Assembly (NCBI RefSeq): GCF_015160875.1
Contig: NZ_CP063374.1
Location: 1,054,001 to 1,118,000, forward strand
Source: Streptomyces chromofuscus
Lineage (GTDB): Bacteria > Actinomycetota > Actinomycetes > Streptomycetales > Streptomycetaceae
DNA length: 64,000 bases
Direction of reading: 5' to 3'
Shown here: piece after piece, positions 42,354-51,090 of the stretch
How positions within the stretch are numbered: the stretch's first letter is position 1
Layout of the letters: each line of letters begins with the position of its first letter
The notes under the pieces: generated by a model
The model's input: the letters and a program-made list of their open reading frames with translations, nothing else
Databases searched by the model: none
Told to the model about the DNA's origin: nothing
Position numbers and translations under genes: made by a program

Positions 42354-44156
42354 TCATCTCGTCGGCTCAAGTTGGGCGTCCCGGCGGACCAGCGCCGCAT
42401 ACTTCCCGTCCAGCGCCAACAGCTCCTCGTGCGTGCCCTGTTCGACCGCGCGGCCGGTGTCCAGGACCACGATCCGGTCGGCGCCCCGAACGGTGGACAG
42501 CCGGTGCGCGATGGTGAGCGTCGTCCGGTTCGCCGACAGGGCGTCGATCGCCTCCTGCACGGCGTGCTCCGTGCGGGTGTCCAGCGCGCTGGTCGCCTCG
42601 TCGAGGATGAGCACCGGCGGATCGCGCAGGATGGTGCGGGCGATGGCCAGGCGCTGCTTCTCGCCCCCGGAGAAACGGTGGCCGCGCTCGCCGACGACCG
42701 TGTCGTAGCCGTCGGGCAGGGCCGCGATGTGGTCGTGGATCTGAGCCGCCCGGGCCGCCGCGTGCAACTCCTCGTCGGTGGCGTCCGGCTTGGCGAAGCG
42801 GAGGTTGTCGGCGACCGAGGCGTGGAAGAGGTACGTCTCCTGCGAGACGACGCCGACCGCTCGGGCGAGGGTGTCGAAGTCGAGATCGCGGACGTCGACG
42901 CCGTCGAGGGTGACACGGCCTCCCGTCACGTCGTACAGCCGCGGCACGAGATAGCCGAGGGTGGACTTCCCGGCGCCGGTCGGGCCGACGATCGCGAGGC
43001 TGCCGCCGGCGGGGACGGTCAGGTCGATGCCGTCGAGGATCGGGCCGTCCTTGCCGTCGTAGCGGAACTCGACGTCCTCGAAGCGGACCTCGCCCCTGAC
43101 GCGCTCGAGGCGGGTGGGCCGCTCTCGTTCGGTGATGTCGACGGGCAGGTCGAGGTACTCGAAGATGCGCTGGAAGAGGGCCAGCGAGGTCTGGATCTGC
43201 ACGCCCGTGCTCAGGAGGCTGACGGTGGGCCGGAACAGGCCCTGCTGGAGGGAGACGAAGGCGACGATGGTGCCGATGGAGACGCCCGGGCCGCCGAGGT
43301 GGAGCGTGAGACCGGCGGTCCAGTAGATGACGGCCGGCATGGCGGCCATGACGATCGTGATGACGGCCATCCGCCAGCGGCCGGCCATGTTCGAGCGCAC
43401 TTCCAGATCGACCAGTCGGTCCGACTCCCGCGCGAAGGACTGCGTCAGTGACTCGGCCCGGCCCATGGTGCGGCCGAGCAGGATGCCGCTGACCGAGAGC
43501 GACTCGGTGACCGTCGCCGCCATCGCGGCCATCTGCTTCTGGCGCTGAGTGGTGATCTTTCTGCGCTCGTCACCGACCCGGCGGCTGATCCACACGAACA
43601 CCGGCAGCAGGAGCAGCGAGACGAGAGTCAGCCGCCAGTCGAGGGCGAGCATCGCGACGACCGTGGCGACGACGCTGGTGAAGTTGGAGACCAGGGAGGT
43701 GGCGGTCGACGTGACCGTCGCCTGCATGCCGCCGATGTCGTTCGCGATGCGGGACTGCACCTCGCCGGTGCGGGTGCGGGTGAAGAAGGCGAGCGACATG
43801 CGCTGCAGACGGCCGTAGACCGCTGTGCGCAGGTCATGCATGACGCGCTGGCCGACCGTGGTGGAGATGAGCGTCTGCAGGACGCCGAAGACGCTGTTCA
43901 GCACGGCACTGAGGATCATGCCGAGGGCCAGCAGGGTCAGCAGGCCGGTGCGGCCCTGGGGGATGGCGGTGTCGAGGATCGCCTTCAGCAGGAAGGGCGT
44001 GGCGACCGAGACCACCGACGCGGCGGCCACGAGCAGGCCCACGACGGCCAGGCGGCCTCGGTAGGGACGGAAGAGTCTGAGGATGCGACGCACCTGCCTC
44101 GGCCGCCCTTCGCTGTCGGCAGGCGGGGTCCAGGCGGGTTCCAGGTCGGGCTTCAT
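42354..44156 (-). CDS. ABC exporter, fused membrane and ATPase domains
   Basis: A 600-residue half-transporter. Six membrane helices (about residues 35-330) are followed by an ATPase with Walker A GPTGAGKSTLGYL, Q-loop VVSQETYLF, signature FSGGEKQRLAIAR, Walker B VLILDEATSALD and switch His in IAHRLSTVR. All motifs are intact, so it can work as a homodimer. It is divergent from a MarR gene, with operator-like palindromes between them, which suggests a drug- or metabolite-inducible efflux pump. Confidence 0.93.
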   Translation of the reverse strand: MKPDLEPAWTPPADSEGRPRQVRRILRLFRPYRGRLAVVGLLVAAASVVSVATPFLLKAILDTAIPQGRTGLLTLLALGMILSAVLNSVFGVLQTLISTTVGQRVMHDLRTAVYGRLQRMSLAFFTRTRTGEVQSRIANDIGGMQATVTSTATSLVSNFTSVVATVVAMLALDWRLTLVSLLLLPVFVWISRRVGDERRKITTQRQKQMAAMAATVTESLSVSGILLGRTMGRAESLTQSFARESDRLVDLEVRSNMAGRWRMAVITIVMAAMPAVIYWTAGLTLHLGGPGVSIGTIVAFVSLQQGLFRPTVSLLSTGVQIQTSLALFQRIFEYLDLPVDITERERPTRLERVRGEVRFEDVEFRYDGKDGPILDGIDLTVPAGGSLAIVGPTGAGKSTLGYLVPRLYDVTGGRVTLDGVDVRDLDFDTLARAVGVVSQETYLFHASVADNLRFAKPDATDEELHAAARAAQIHDHIAALPDGYDTVVGERGHRFSGGEKQRLAIARTILRDPPVLILDEATSALDTRTEHAVQEAIDALSANRTTLTIAHRLSTVRGADRIVVLDTGRAVEQGTHEELLALDGKYAALVRRDAQLEPTR

Positions 44157-44193
44157 GGGCTCCTACGAGATGGGTCGACGCTGACTGAAAGGA

Positions 44194-44225
44194 GCATAGC
44201 TCATTGTTACCTATGCTCACAATGA
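44194..44225. promoter_or_regulatory. Interlocked inverted repeats, probable MarR operator
   Basis: GCATAG (44194-44199) pairs with CTATGC (44211-44216), and TCATTGT (44201-44207) pairs with ACAATGA (44219-44225); each pair has an 11-base spacer and the centres are 8 bp apart. They occupy the 93-bp divergent region between the ABC exporter and the MarR gene, an AT-rich patch in GC-rich DNA. Control by the adjacent MarR protein is inferred. Confidence 0.7.
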
Positions 44226-44249
44226 ATGCCGTCCTGATATTGTTCCCGC

Positions 44250-44717
44250 ATGACCACACCCGACCCCGACGGACTGCTCGCCGAGCAGTTGCTGCGTCTC
44301 ACCCGCCGGGTGCACCGGATCCAGAAGCGCCACCTGCAGCAGCGCGTCCTCGGTATCACCCCGGCCCAGTCACGTCTGCTGCGCACCCTCGCGGAGTACG
44401 ACACTCCGCCCCGGATGGCCGACCTCGCCGGGCGGCTGGAGGTCGTGCCGCGGGCGGTGACCACGCTGGTCGACGGGCTCGAGGCGAGCGGCAAGGTGCG
44501 CCGGGTGCCCGACCCGACCAACCGCCGGGTCATCCGCATCGAGCTCACCGACGACGGACACGAGACGCTGCGCGAACTGCACGGGGCCAGGAGGTCGGCG
44601 GCGGAGGAGATCCTCGCGCCGCTGACGGACGTGGAGCGGCGGGTACTGGGGACGTTGCTGGACACGTTGGTGGACGGTGGGGGCGGTGGTGCGGGCGGCG
44701 GCGAGGGGCGGTGCTGA
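44250..44717 (+). CDS. MarR-family transcriptional regulator
   Basis: A 155-residue regulator. The winged HTH spans TPAQSRLLRTLAEYD, PPRMADLAGRLEVVPRAVTT and GKVRRVPDPTNRRVIRIELT; N- and C-terminal helices form the dimer interface, and the tail is Gly-rich. ATG is 24 bases after the right arm of the palindrome, so autorepression is likely. It probably regulates the divergent ABC exporter. Confidence 0.92.
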   Translation: MTTPDPDGLLAEQLLRLTRRVHRIQKRHLQQRVLGITPAQSRLLRTLAEYDTPPRMADLAGRLEVVPRAVTTLVDGLEASGKVRRVPDPTNRRVIRIELTDDGHETLRELHGARRSAAEEILAPLTDVERRVLGTLLDTLVDGGGGGAGGGEGRC

Positions 44718-45136
44718 ATCCTTCCGCCCAGCCGGGGGCTGCGAGCTGCGCCCGTGCTGAGAGCCATCGCACGGTTTCTCACGACTGTTCGCCGTCCGAT
44801 TCCGGTCGGATGCAGCAGGTCCGCACCGGGATGCCGAACCCGCGGCGCACGGTATGGCCGACGAGCTTCGGCAGGTGCGGTCATCCGCCGTACCCGTCGT
44901 CGGTCCGCACCGGTACCGGTGCGGACGTGCGAGGCGGTTGATTCCGGTGACTTGCGCCCGGCGGTAGCCGGTTCTGTGCGGCGATGCGGAAAACCGGTTG
45001 CCTGGGACCACGCTGTGGCGCGAGCCTTTCACGGCTTGTCAGCGACATGCGCGGTCCGTCCTGTTTCGACTGGACGCCGCCCCATTCTCTCCCTCCCTCT
45101 CCGCCCCTGATACGACATACGAGCCACTGGGACGTC
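44718..45136. other. Intergenic region with a 24-bp perfect palindrome
   Basis: About 420 bases without a supportable gene between the MarR gene and the next ABC operon. Its most distinctive element is a gapless palindrome at 44903-44926 (half-site GTCCGCACCGGT and its complement). A single copy of its first ten bases occurs near 44818. It may be an operator for the downstream operon. Confidence 0.55.
44903..44926. promoter_or_regulatory. 24-bp perfect palindrome upstream of ABC operon
   Basis: GTCCGCACCGGT is followed directly by its reverse complement, with no spacer. It lies 211 bases before the ABC operon start and 186 bases after the MarR gene. The lack of a loop argues against a simple terminator; a dimeric regulator site is more likely. 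Confidence 0.5.
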
Positions 45137-47011
45137 ATGCAGATTCAAGACCTTCCGTATCCCGACCCCGGTGTGCCGGACGTGCGTTCGGGGCCGCGAT
45201 TTCTGTGGTGGCTGGGCCGGAACCAGTTGCGCAGCCAGCTCGTCTCGCTGGCCTGGGGGCTGCTGCACTTCGTGTCGGTCTCCGCGCTGCCGTTCTGCGT
45301 CGGCTTCGCCGTCCAGGCCGTGGTCGACCGCTCCGGCGCACGGCTCGCCCTCGCGGGCGGGCTGCTCGCACTGGCCTGCGCGGGCAACGCCATCGGCGAC
45401 ACCTTCCTGCACCGGGCCGCCGTCACCAACTGGATCACTGCTGCCGCCCGGGTCCAGCAGCTCCTGGCCCGCAAGGCCACCCAGCTGGGCTCGGCGCTGA
45501 CCCGGCGGGTCGCGGCGGGCGAGGTGGTGGCCGTCTCCACGGGTGACGTCGAGAAGATCGGCTGGTTTGTGGAGGCCGTCTCGCGCTTCACCGCCGCCGC
45601 GGTCACGATCGTGCTGGTCTGCGTCGGGCTCGTCGTGTACCAGCCGGCCCTCGGCGTCGTGGTCGCCCTCGGCCTGCCCCTGCTGGCGGTCGCGGTACTG
45701 CCGTTGCTTCCCCGGGCGACCCGGCGGGCCGACTTCCAGCGGGAGAAGGCCGGGTACGCCACCGAACTCGCCTCGGACACCGTCGCCGGGCTGCGCGTCC
45801 TGCGCGGCATCGGGGGTGAGGAACTGTTCCTCGACCGCTACCGCCGCGCCTCCCAGGAGGTGCGTCACGCGGCCGTACGCAGTGCCCGTATGTGGTCGCT
45901 GATCGCGGCGATCCAGGTACTGCTGCCCGGCCTGCTGCTGATCGCGGTCGTCTGGTACGGCGTGCAGCTGGCGAGGCAGGGCCGGATCACCGTCGGCGAG
46001 CTCGTCACCGTCTACAGCTCGGTCATGATCCTCACCTATCCCCTGCGGCACTTCGAGGAGATCGCGATGGCGTACTCCTTCTCCCGGCCCTCGGCCAAAC
46101 GGGCGGCGAGGGTGCTGTCCCTGGAGCGGGTGACGGACGCCGAGGGAGTGCGTGACGGCTCGCACGAGGCCTGCGGTGAGGGCTCTGGTGAGGCATCCGT
46201 CGTGGACTCGCGCTCGGGCGGGCTGCCCTCCGGGGACCTGTACGACCCGGCGACCGGTCTGCTCGCACCGTACGGGCGGCTCACCGCCGTGGTGTGCGGC
46301 GACCCGGACACGGCAGGGCGGCTGGCCGAGCGTCTCGGCGGCCATCCCTCGGAGGCGGGTACGTCGGTGCTGCTCGGCGGCGTACCCCTCGACGAACTGC
46401 CGCTCGACCGCGCACGGGCGGCCGTCCTGGTCCAGGACAAGGACCCGGTGCTGCTGTCGGGCTCGCTGCGCGAACTGCTCGACGTCCCCGCGTCCGGAAA
46501 CGTCGGCGCCGACGAGGCGCTGCGGGCCGCGCAGTGCGAGGACGTGCTCGCCGCGCTCGCGCAGGGCTCCCTCGACGCCGGCGACCCGATGGACGCCCGA
46601 ATCACCGAACGCGGGCGCTCCCTCTCCGGTGGCCAGCACCAGCGGCTCGCCCTCGCCCGGTCGCTGATCACCGACCCGGAGGTGCTCGTCCTGGACGAAC
46701 CGACCTCCGCCGTCGACTCCCACACCGAGGCACGGATCGCGGAAGGCGTCCGCGACCTGCGCGCCGGACGCACGACGGTCGTGTTCACCTCCTCGCCGCT
46801 GCTGCTGGACCGCGCGGACCGGGTGGTGCTGGTGCACGAGGGCGAGGTGGCGGCGGTCGGCGTGCACCGGGAGCTGGTCCACCAGGAGCCCCGGTACCGG
46901 GCGGTGGTGACCCGGGAGACCGACGAGGAAAAGGCCGCGCTGAGCGGCGTACTCGTCGAGCTCGACGAGCTCGACATGGAGGAACTGGACGAGATCGAGG
47001 AGACCGCATGA
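45137..47011 (+). CDS. Heterodimeric ABC exporter subunit 1, degenerate Walker A
   Basis: A 624-residue protein with membrane and ATPase domains. Six helices span about residues 30-320. In the ATPase domain the Walker A position reads VCGDPDTAGRLAERL (about 384-398) and lacks GKS/T, so it cannot bind ATP in the usual way. The signature LSGGQHQRLALARSL (about 497) and Walker B VLVLDEPTSAVD are intact, and the switch His is replaced (FTSSPLLLD). The C-terminus is acidic (DELDMEELDEIEE). Its stop overlaps the next gene (ATGA). ATG 45137 starts the family-like N-terminus. Confidence 0.9.
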   Translation: MQIQDLPYPDPGVPDVRSGPRFLWWLGRNQLRSQLVSLAWGLLHFVSVSALPFCVGFAVQAVVDRSGARLALAGGLLALACAGNAIGDTFLHRAAVTNWITAAARVQQLLARKATQLGSALTRRVAAGEVVAVSTGDVEKIGWFVEAVSRFTAAAVTIVLVCVGLVVYQPALGVVVALGLPLLAVAVLPLLPRATRRADFQREKAGYATELASDTVAGLRVLRGIGGEELFLDRYRRASQEVRHAAVRSARMWSLIAAIQVLLPGLLLIAVVWYGVQLARQGRITVGELVTVYSSVMILTYPLRHFEEIAMAYSFSRPSAKRAARVLSLERVTDAEGVRDGSHEACGEGSGEASVVDSRSGGLPSGDLYDPATGLLAPYGRLTAVVCGDPDTAGRLAERLGGHPSEAGTSVLLGGVPLDELPLDRARAAVLVQDKDPVLLSGSLRELLDVPASGNVGADEALRAAQCEDVLAALAQGSLDAGDPMDARITERGRSLSGGQHQRLALARSLITDPEVLVLDEPTSAVDSHTEARIAEGVRDLRAGRTTVVFTSSPLLLDRADRVVLVHEGEVAAVGVHRELVHQEPRYRAVVTRETDEEKAALSGVLVELDELDMEELDEIEETA

Positions 47012-48825
47012 TCGGCGTGGCGCCACCGGTGTACGACCCGGCGGCCCCGACGACGGCACACACCCTGCCCGTCGGCGCCCCCGCGACCGTACGCGCCTAT
47101 GTGACCGAGCTGTTCCGCCGGCACCGGCGGGCCTTCGTGCTCCTCGTCGCCGTCAACACGGTCGCCGTGGTCGCCTCCATGGCGGGTCCCTATCTCCTGG
47201 GCGATCTCGTCGAACGGGTGTCGGACGGCGCGCGCGAGCTGCGTCTGGGGCTCACGGTGACCTTCTTCCTGGTCGCCCTGGTGGTGCAGGCCGTCTTCGT
47301 GCGCGAGGTGCGGCTGCGCGGGGCCGTGCTCGGCGAGCGGATGCTGGCCGATCTGCGCGAGGACTTCCTCGTCCGGTCGGTCGGCCTGCCGCCGGGTGTC
47401 CTGGAGCGGGCCGGCACGGGTGACCTGCTGTCCCGGATCACCACCGACATCGACCGGCTGGCCAACGCCATGCGCGAGGCCGTGCCCCAGCTGGCCATCG
47501 GTGTGGTGTGGGTGGCGCTGCTGCTGGGCGGCCTGGTCGTCACGGCACCTCCGCTGGCGGCCGCCGTGCTGCTCGCCCTGCCGCTGCTGGTCATCGGCTG
47601 CCGCTGGTACTTCCGGCGGGCGCCGTCCGCCTACCGGTCGGAGTCCGCCGGGTACGCCGCGGTGGCCGCCGCGCTCGCCGAGACCGTGGACGCCGGGCGC
47701 ACCGTCGAGGCGCACCGGCTCGGCGCCCGCCGGGTGGAACTGTCGGAGCGGCGGATCAAGGAGTGGACGGCCTGGGAGCGCTACACGCTCTGGCTGCGGT
47801 CGGTGCTGTTCCCGGTCATCAACGTAACCCATGTGACCGTGCTCGCCTCCGTCCTGATGGTCGGAGGGGTGTTCGTGCTCCAGGGCCGGCTCGGGGTGGG
47901 ACAGCTGACCACGGGCGCGCTGATCGCGCAGATGCTGGTCGATCCGGTCGGTCTGATCCTGCGCTGGTACGACGAGCTCCAGGTGGCCCAGGTGTCGCTG
48001 GCCCGGCTCGTCGGCGTCCGTGACATCGAACCGGACGCCGGGGACCCGACGGTGCTGCCCGACGGGCGGAACGTGCACGCCGACCGGGTGCACTTCGGCT
48101 ACGTCGAGGGCGTCGACGTGCTGCGCCGGGTGTCGCTGGAGGTCGCCCCGGGCACCCGGCTGGCGCTGGTGGGTCCCTCCGGGGCGGGCAAGTCCACGCT
48201 GGGCCGGCTGCTCGCCGGGATCTACGCGCCGCGGGAGGGCAGGATCACCCTCGGCGGGGCGGAACTGTCCCGCATGCCCGCGGAACGGGTCCGTTCGCAC
48301 GTGGCCCTCGTCAACCAGGAGCACCACGTCTTCGTCGGCACCCTGCGCGACAACCTGCTGCTCGCGCTCCCCCACTCCCGGCCTCTTCCGGGCGCGGGGA
48401 CCTCCGTCGACGCCGTGGCTGCCGAGCTGTGGGCGGCGCTCGCGGCGGTCGACGCGGACGGGTGGGCCCGTGCGCTGGAGGAAGGGCTGGACACCGAGGT
48501 CGGCTCGGGCGGGCTGGCGCTCACCCCGGCACAGGCCCAGCAGATCGCGCTGGCCCGGCTGGTGCTGGCCGACCCGCACACGCTGGTCCTGGACGAGGCG
48601 ACGTCGCTGCTCGACCCGCGTGCGGCACGCCACCTGGAGCGCTCCCTGGCGCGTGTCCTCGACGGCCGCACCGTCGTCGCCATCGCCCACCGCCTTCACA
48701 CGGCGCACGACGCCGACGTCATCGCCGTCGTGGAGAACGGCCGTATCAGCGAACTGGGCAGCCACGGCGAGCTCGTCGCAGCGGACGGGGCGTACGCGGC
48801 GCTGTGGAGGTCGTGGCACGGCTGA
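47008..48825 (+). CDS. Heterodimeric ABC exporter subunit 2, degenerate signature
   Basis: A 605-residue partner of the preceding subunit. The Walker A motif GPSGAGKSTLGRL (about 389), the Walker B LVLDEATSLLD with catalytic Glu, and the switch His in IAHRLHTAH are intact, but the signature reads LTPAQAQQIALARL instead of LSGGQ. Combined with subunit 1, this gives one consensus ATP site (this Walker A with the partner's LSGGQ) and one fully degenerate site. The substrate is unknown; relatives in Streptomyces export siderophores or small metabolites. Confidence 0.92.
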   Translation: MIGVAPPVYDPAAPTTAHTLPVGAPATVRAYVTELFRRHRRAFVLLVAVNTVAVVASMAGPYLLGDLVERVSDGARELRLGLTVTFFLVALVVQAVFVREVRLRGAVLGERMLADLREDFLVRSVGLPPGVLERAGTGDLLSRITTDIDRLANAMREAVPQLAIGVVWVALLLGGLVVTAPPLAAAVLLALPLLVIGCRWYFRRAPSAYRSESAGYAAVAAALAETVDAGRTVEAHRLGARRVELSERRIKEWTAWERYTLWLRSVLFPVINVTHVTVLASVLMVGGVFVLQGRLGVGQLTTGALIAQMLVDPVGLILRWYDELQVAQVSLARLVGVRDIEPDAGDPTVLPDGRNVHADRVHFGYVEGVDVLRRVSLEVAPGTRLALVGPSGAGKSTLGRLLAGIYAPREGRITLGGAELSRMPAERVRSHVALVNQEHHVFVGTLRDNLLLALPHSRPLPGAGTSVDAVAAELWAALAAVDADGWARALEEGLDTEVGSGGLALTPAQAQQIALARLVLADPHTLVLDEATSLLDPRAARHLERSLARVLDGRTVVAIAHRLHTAHDADVIAVVENGRISELGSHGELVAADGAYAALWRSWHG

Positions 48826-48838
48826 CGCGCGACGACGC

Positions 48839-48874
48839 CCGGCCCGGGGGTCCACCGCAGACACCCCGGGCCGG
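48839..48874 (+). terminator. Strong GC hairpin after ABC operon
   Basis: Perfect 11-bp arms CCGGCCCGGGG and CCCCGGGCCGG with a 14-base loop, 14 bases after the stop codon. No T-tract. Confidence 0.7.
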
Positions 48875-49344
48875 CCCCCGTACCCGGGCGCCCACCATCC
48901 CGGGCCGGGCCCGAACCCCGCGGCGCACCAACTCCAACCGAGTGTCTGGTCGGCGTGGCGGCCGGCCCCGTGCCGGCTCTGTGCCCCGTCGCGGACCACC
49001 CCGGGCCGGCCCTGACCCCGTTGCACCCCACTTCGACCCCAGCACCCGCCGCACAGCGAACCGCCCGGGACCGCCCCGCCACCACCGCGCGCCCCCGCCC
49101 TGAGGACCGACCCCACGGCCGGCGTGTCCCCGCGGGTCCCCGCCACCTCGGCGGGCCGTCCGATGTCGGTGCCCGTGCCGTTGCGCGGTGGCGAACAGGG
49201 GTGGAAGGCTGGAAAGCGGCGCAGGCTCGGGGAGCGTCCGCGACACACGCGGGACCGCGTCGGACGCAGTCTGTGTCCCCGGCACGTGCGGCACGCCGCC
49301 GACCGTGGCGGGAGCGGCCCCGTCCTCACCACCTGGAGGTACCC
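48875..49344. other. GC-rich gap with imperfect ~100-bp repeat
   Basis: About 470 bases without a supportable gene. CCGGGCCGGGCCCGAACCCC (near 48900) and CCGGGCCGGCCCTGACCCC (near 49001) begin two imperfect copies of a unit roughly 100 bp long, with variants of the hairpin arm. The end of the gap holds the ribosome site of the next gene. Confidence 0.5.
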
Positions 49345-49812
49345 GTGAACAGCGCCGACGGATGGGGAGACGACGTCTACCAGCCAGACGGATCCGAGCA
49401 GCGGGAGGACACCGGGCTGCTCGACGGGGAGGACACCCTTGAGTACGACGGTGTCAGCGACCCGCTGGACCGCGGCTGGTCCCCTCCGGAGCGGCCCTGG
49501 GCGGTCGAGCACACCGGCGTGACGGCGGCCGAGCGGGTTCGAGGCGAGACCCTCGACCAGCGGCTGGCCGAGGAACTGCCGGAGTCGGCCGTACCCGACG
49601 GGGACGGCATCGGCGACCGCGACACCGACGGAGAACTGCTGGACAACGAGGTCGGCGCCACCCGCTCCGGAAGGCTCGTCGCCCCGGATGAGGGAGCGCA
49701 CGAGGACGACGAGTCCGCACTGATCGCCACGGACGTCGGCATCGACGGCGCGGCCGCCTCCGCCGAGGAGGCCGCCATCCACATCGTCGACGAGGACGCC
49801 GTGTCCGGCTGA
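49345..49812 (+). CDS. DUF5709-family acidic protein
   Basis: A 155-residue, strongly acidic and probably disordered protein of the DUF5709 family of actinomycetes. Conserved pieces are DDVYQPDGSE, LEYDGVSDPLDRGWSPPERP, ETLDQRLAEELPE and AAIHIVDE near the end. GTG at 49345 has GGAGGT four bases upstream. Function unknown. It precedes the L31 gene on the same strand with a 51-base gap. Confidence 0.85.
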   Translation: MNSADGWGDDVYQPDGSEQREDTGLLDGEDTLEYDGVSDPLDRGWSPPERPWAVEHTGVTAAERVRGETLDQRLAEELPESAVPDGDGIGDRDTDGELLDNEVGATRSGRLVAPDEGAHEDDESALIATDVGIDGAAASAEEAAIHIVDEDAVSG

Positions 49813-49863
49813 CCCCGGCCCCGCCCGTCCGAAGCCCATGCCCCCGCCGCACCAGGAGCAGCC

Positions 49864-50127
49864 ATGCAGCAGGACAAGCACCCCGACTACCATCCGGTCG
49901 TCTTCCGGGACCGCGCCGCCGGCTACGCCTTCCTGACCCGGTCCACCGCAACCAGCGACCAGACCATCGAGTGGGACGACGGCGAAACCTACCCCGTCGT
50001 GGACGTCGAGATCTCCTCCGAGAGCCACCCCTTCTACACCGGCAAGGCCCGCACGGTGGACACCGAGGGCCGCGTCGCCCGCTTCGAGCGGCAGTACGGG
50101 GAAGGTGCGCGTCGAGGCCCCGACTGA
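49864..50127 (+). CDS. rpmE2: Ribosomal protein L31, type B (zinc-independent)
   Basis: An 87-residue large-subunit protein. The N-terminus [16 protein letters not shown] and the block [29 protein letters not shown] identify type B L31. The Cys residues that bind zinc in type A L31 are absent, so this is the paralogue that replaces the zinc form under zinc limitation, usually controlled by Zur. No clear Zur box was recognised in the short upstream gap. Confidence 0.93.
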   Translation: MQQDKHPDYHPVVFRDRAAGYAFLTRSTATSDQTIEWDDGETYPVVDVEISSESHPFYTGKARTVDTEGRVARFERQYGEGARRGPD

Positions 50128-50150
50128 CGCCGGGGGCGCCGTGCGCGGGC

Positions 50151-50945
50151 TCAGATCACGTTGAGTGCCGCCGCGCCGCCCACTCCCCCGAGCACCATGA
50201 ACGCCGGCATCAGCACCCTGAGCTCCACCCAGCTGCCCGCCCGGAACCGCATCGCCTTCGGCGGCCCGATCGGGTACCAGCGCTTGCGGCCGACCGGGAT
50301 CGGCCAGAGCACCGGGCAGCCGGAGACGGTGAGCGCGTCCCCGATGTCGTGCACCAGCGCGCCGAGTACGACTGGCAGCCCCAGCCACAGGTACTCCTGG
50401 CCCGGCGCCGTGAAGAGCCAGTCCGCCCCGTTGCCCGGCTGGTCCAGGACACCCGCGATGATCCAGGCGCTGGTCGCGGCCAGCAGCCACACCAGGACGT
50501 CGGCGCTGGCACCGCGGGTCGCCCGCCACAGCAGCCCCTCGATGGCCAGCACCAGGTGGACGAAGAGGATGGCCAGCACCGCCCAGCGCCCCCCGACGAT
50601 CGCCGACACCGAGGTCACCGCACCGATCAGCACCGCCCACAGCCAGGTGTGCGTCAACGTGCGGTGCCCGCCGGAGCGGCGCGCGTCGCCCGGCTTCTTC
50701 GTCGCCTTGTAGACGGTGTACGAGAGCTTGTCGACGACCTCGCACAGCCAGCGCGACAGCGGTCCGAAGGAACGCGAGATCGTGGCGGCCTTGTGGTCGA
50801 GGTCGGGGGCGAGTGCGGCGCCGGCACAGATCAGCGCGCCGCACAGCAGGACCGGCCAGGGCATCCCGTGCCCTGCCGCGGTGGCGGCGGCTCCGACGCC
50901 GAGCCAGGCCGCGGCGCCCGAGAGAGAGTGTGCTGGTCCCATCAT
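50151..50945 (-). CDS. YdjM-like membrane metal-dependent hydrolase
   Basis: A protein of about 264 residues with several membrane helices. The metal-binding signature of the YdjM/LexA-regulated hydrolase family is visible as MGPAHSLSGAAAW, ALAPDLDHKAATISRSFGPLS, GGHRTLTHTWLWA and LVHDIGDALT. Both adjacent ATGs (50945 and 50942) are possible; AGGCGG lies upstream. The enzymatic activity of the family is unestablished. It is convergent with the L31 gene. Confidence 0.85.
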   Translation of the reverse strand: MMGPAHSLSGAAAWLGVGAAATAAGHGMPWPVLLCGALICAGAALAPDLDHKAATISRSFGPLSRWLCEVVDKLSYTVYKATKKPGDARRSGGHRTLTHTWLWAVLIGAVTSVSAIVGGRWAVLAILFVHLVLAIEGLLWRATRGASADVLVWLLAATSAWIIAGVLDQPGNGADWLFTAPGQEYLWLGLPVVLGALVHDIGDALTVSGCPVLWPIPVGRKRWYPIGPPKAMRFRAGSWVELRVLMPAFMVLGGVGGAAALNVI

Positions 50946-51090
50946 CGCCGCTGTCCGCCTCATTCTTCGTGCGCCGCTGTCCAGTTGACTTGGTGCGCTG
51001 ACTTCGTGTCGGCGACACAGCGTAGCGTTCGCGATCTTCGTGCGGGTATCCGATTCCCGCATCGGCCAGGAGGCCAGGCAAGATGGGGGC

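Noticed and set aside
49813..49863. Zur operator before the zinc-independent L31 gene
   Set aside because: No AT-rich palindrome of the Zur type is visible in the short gap; regulation may come from further upstream, before DUF5709.
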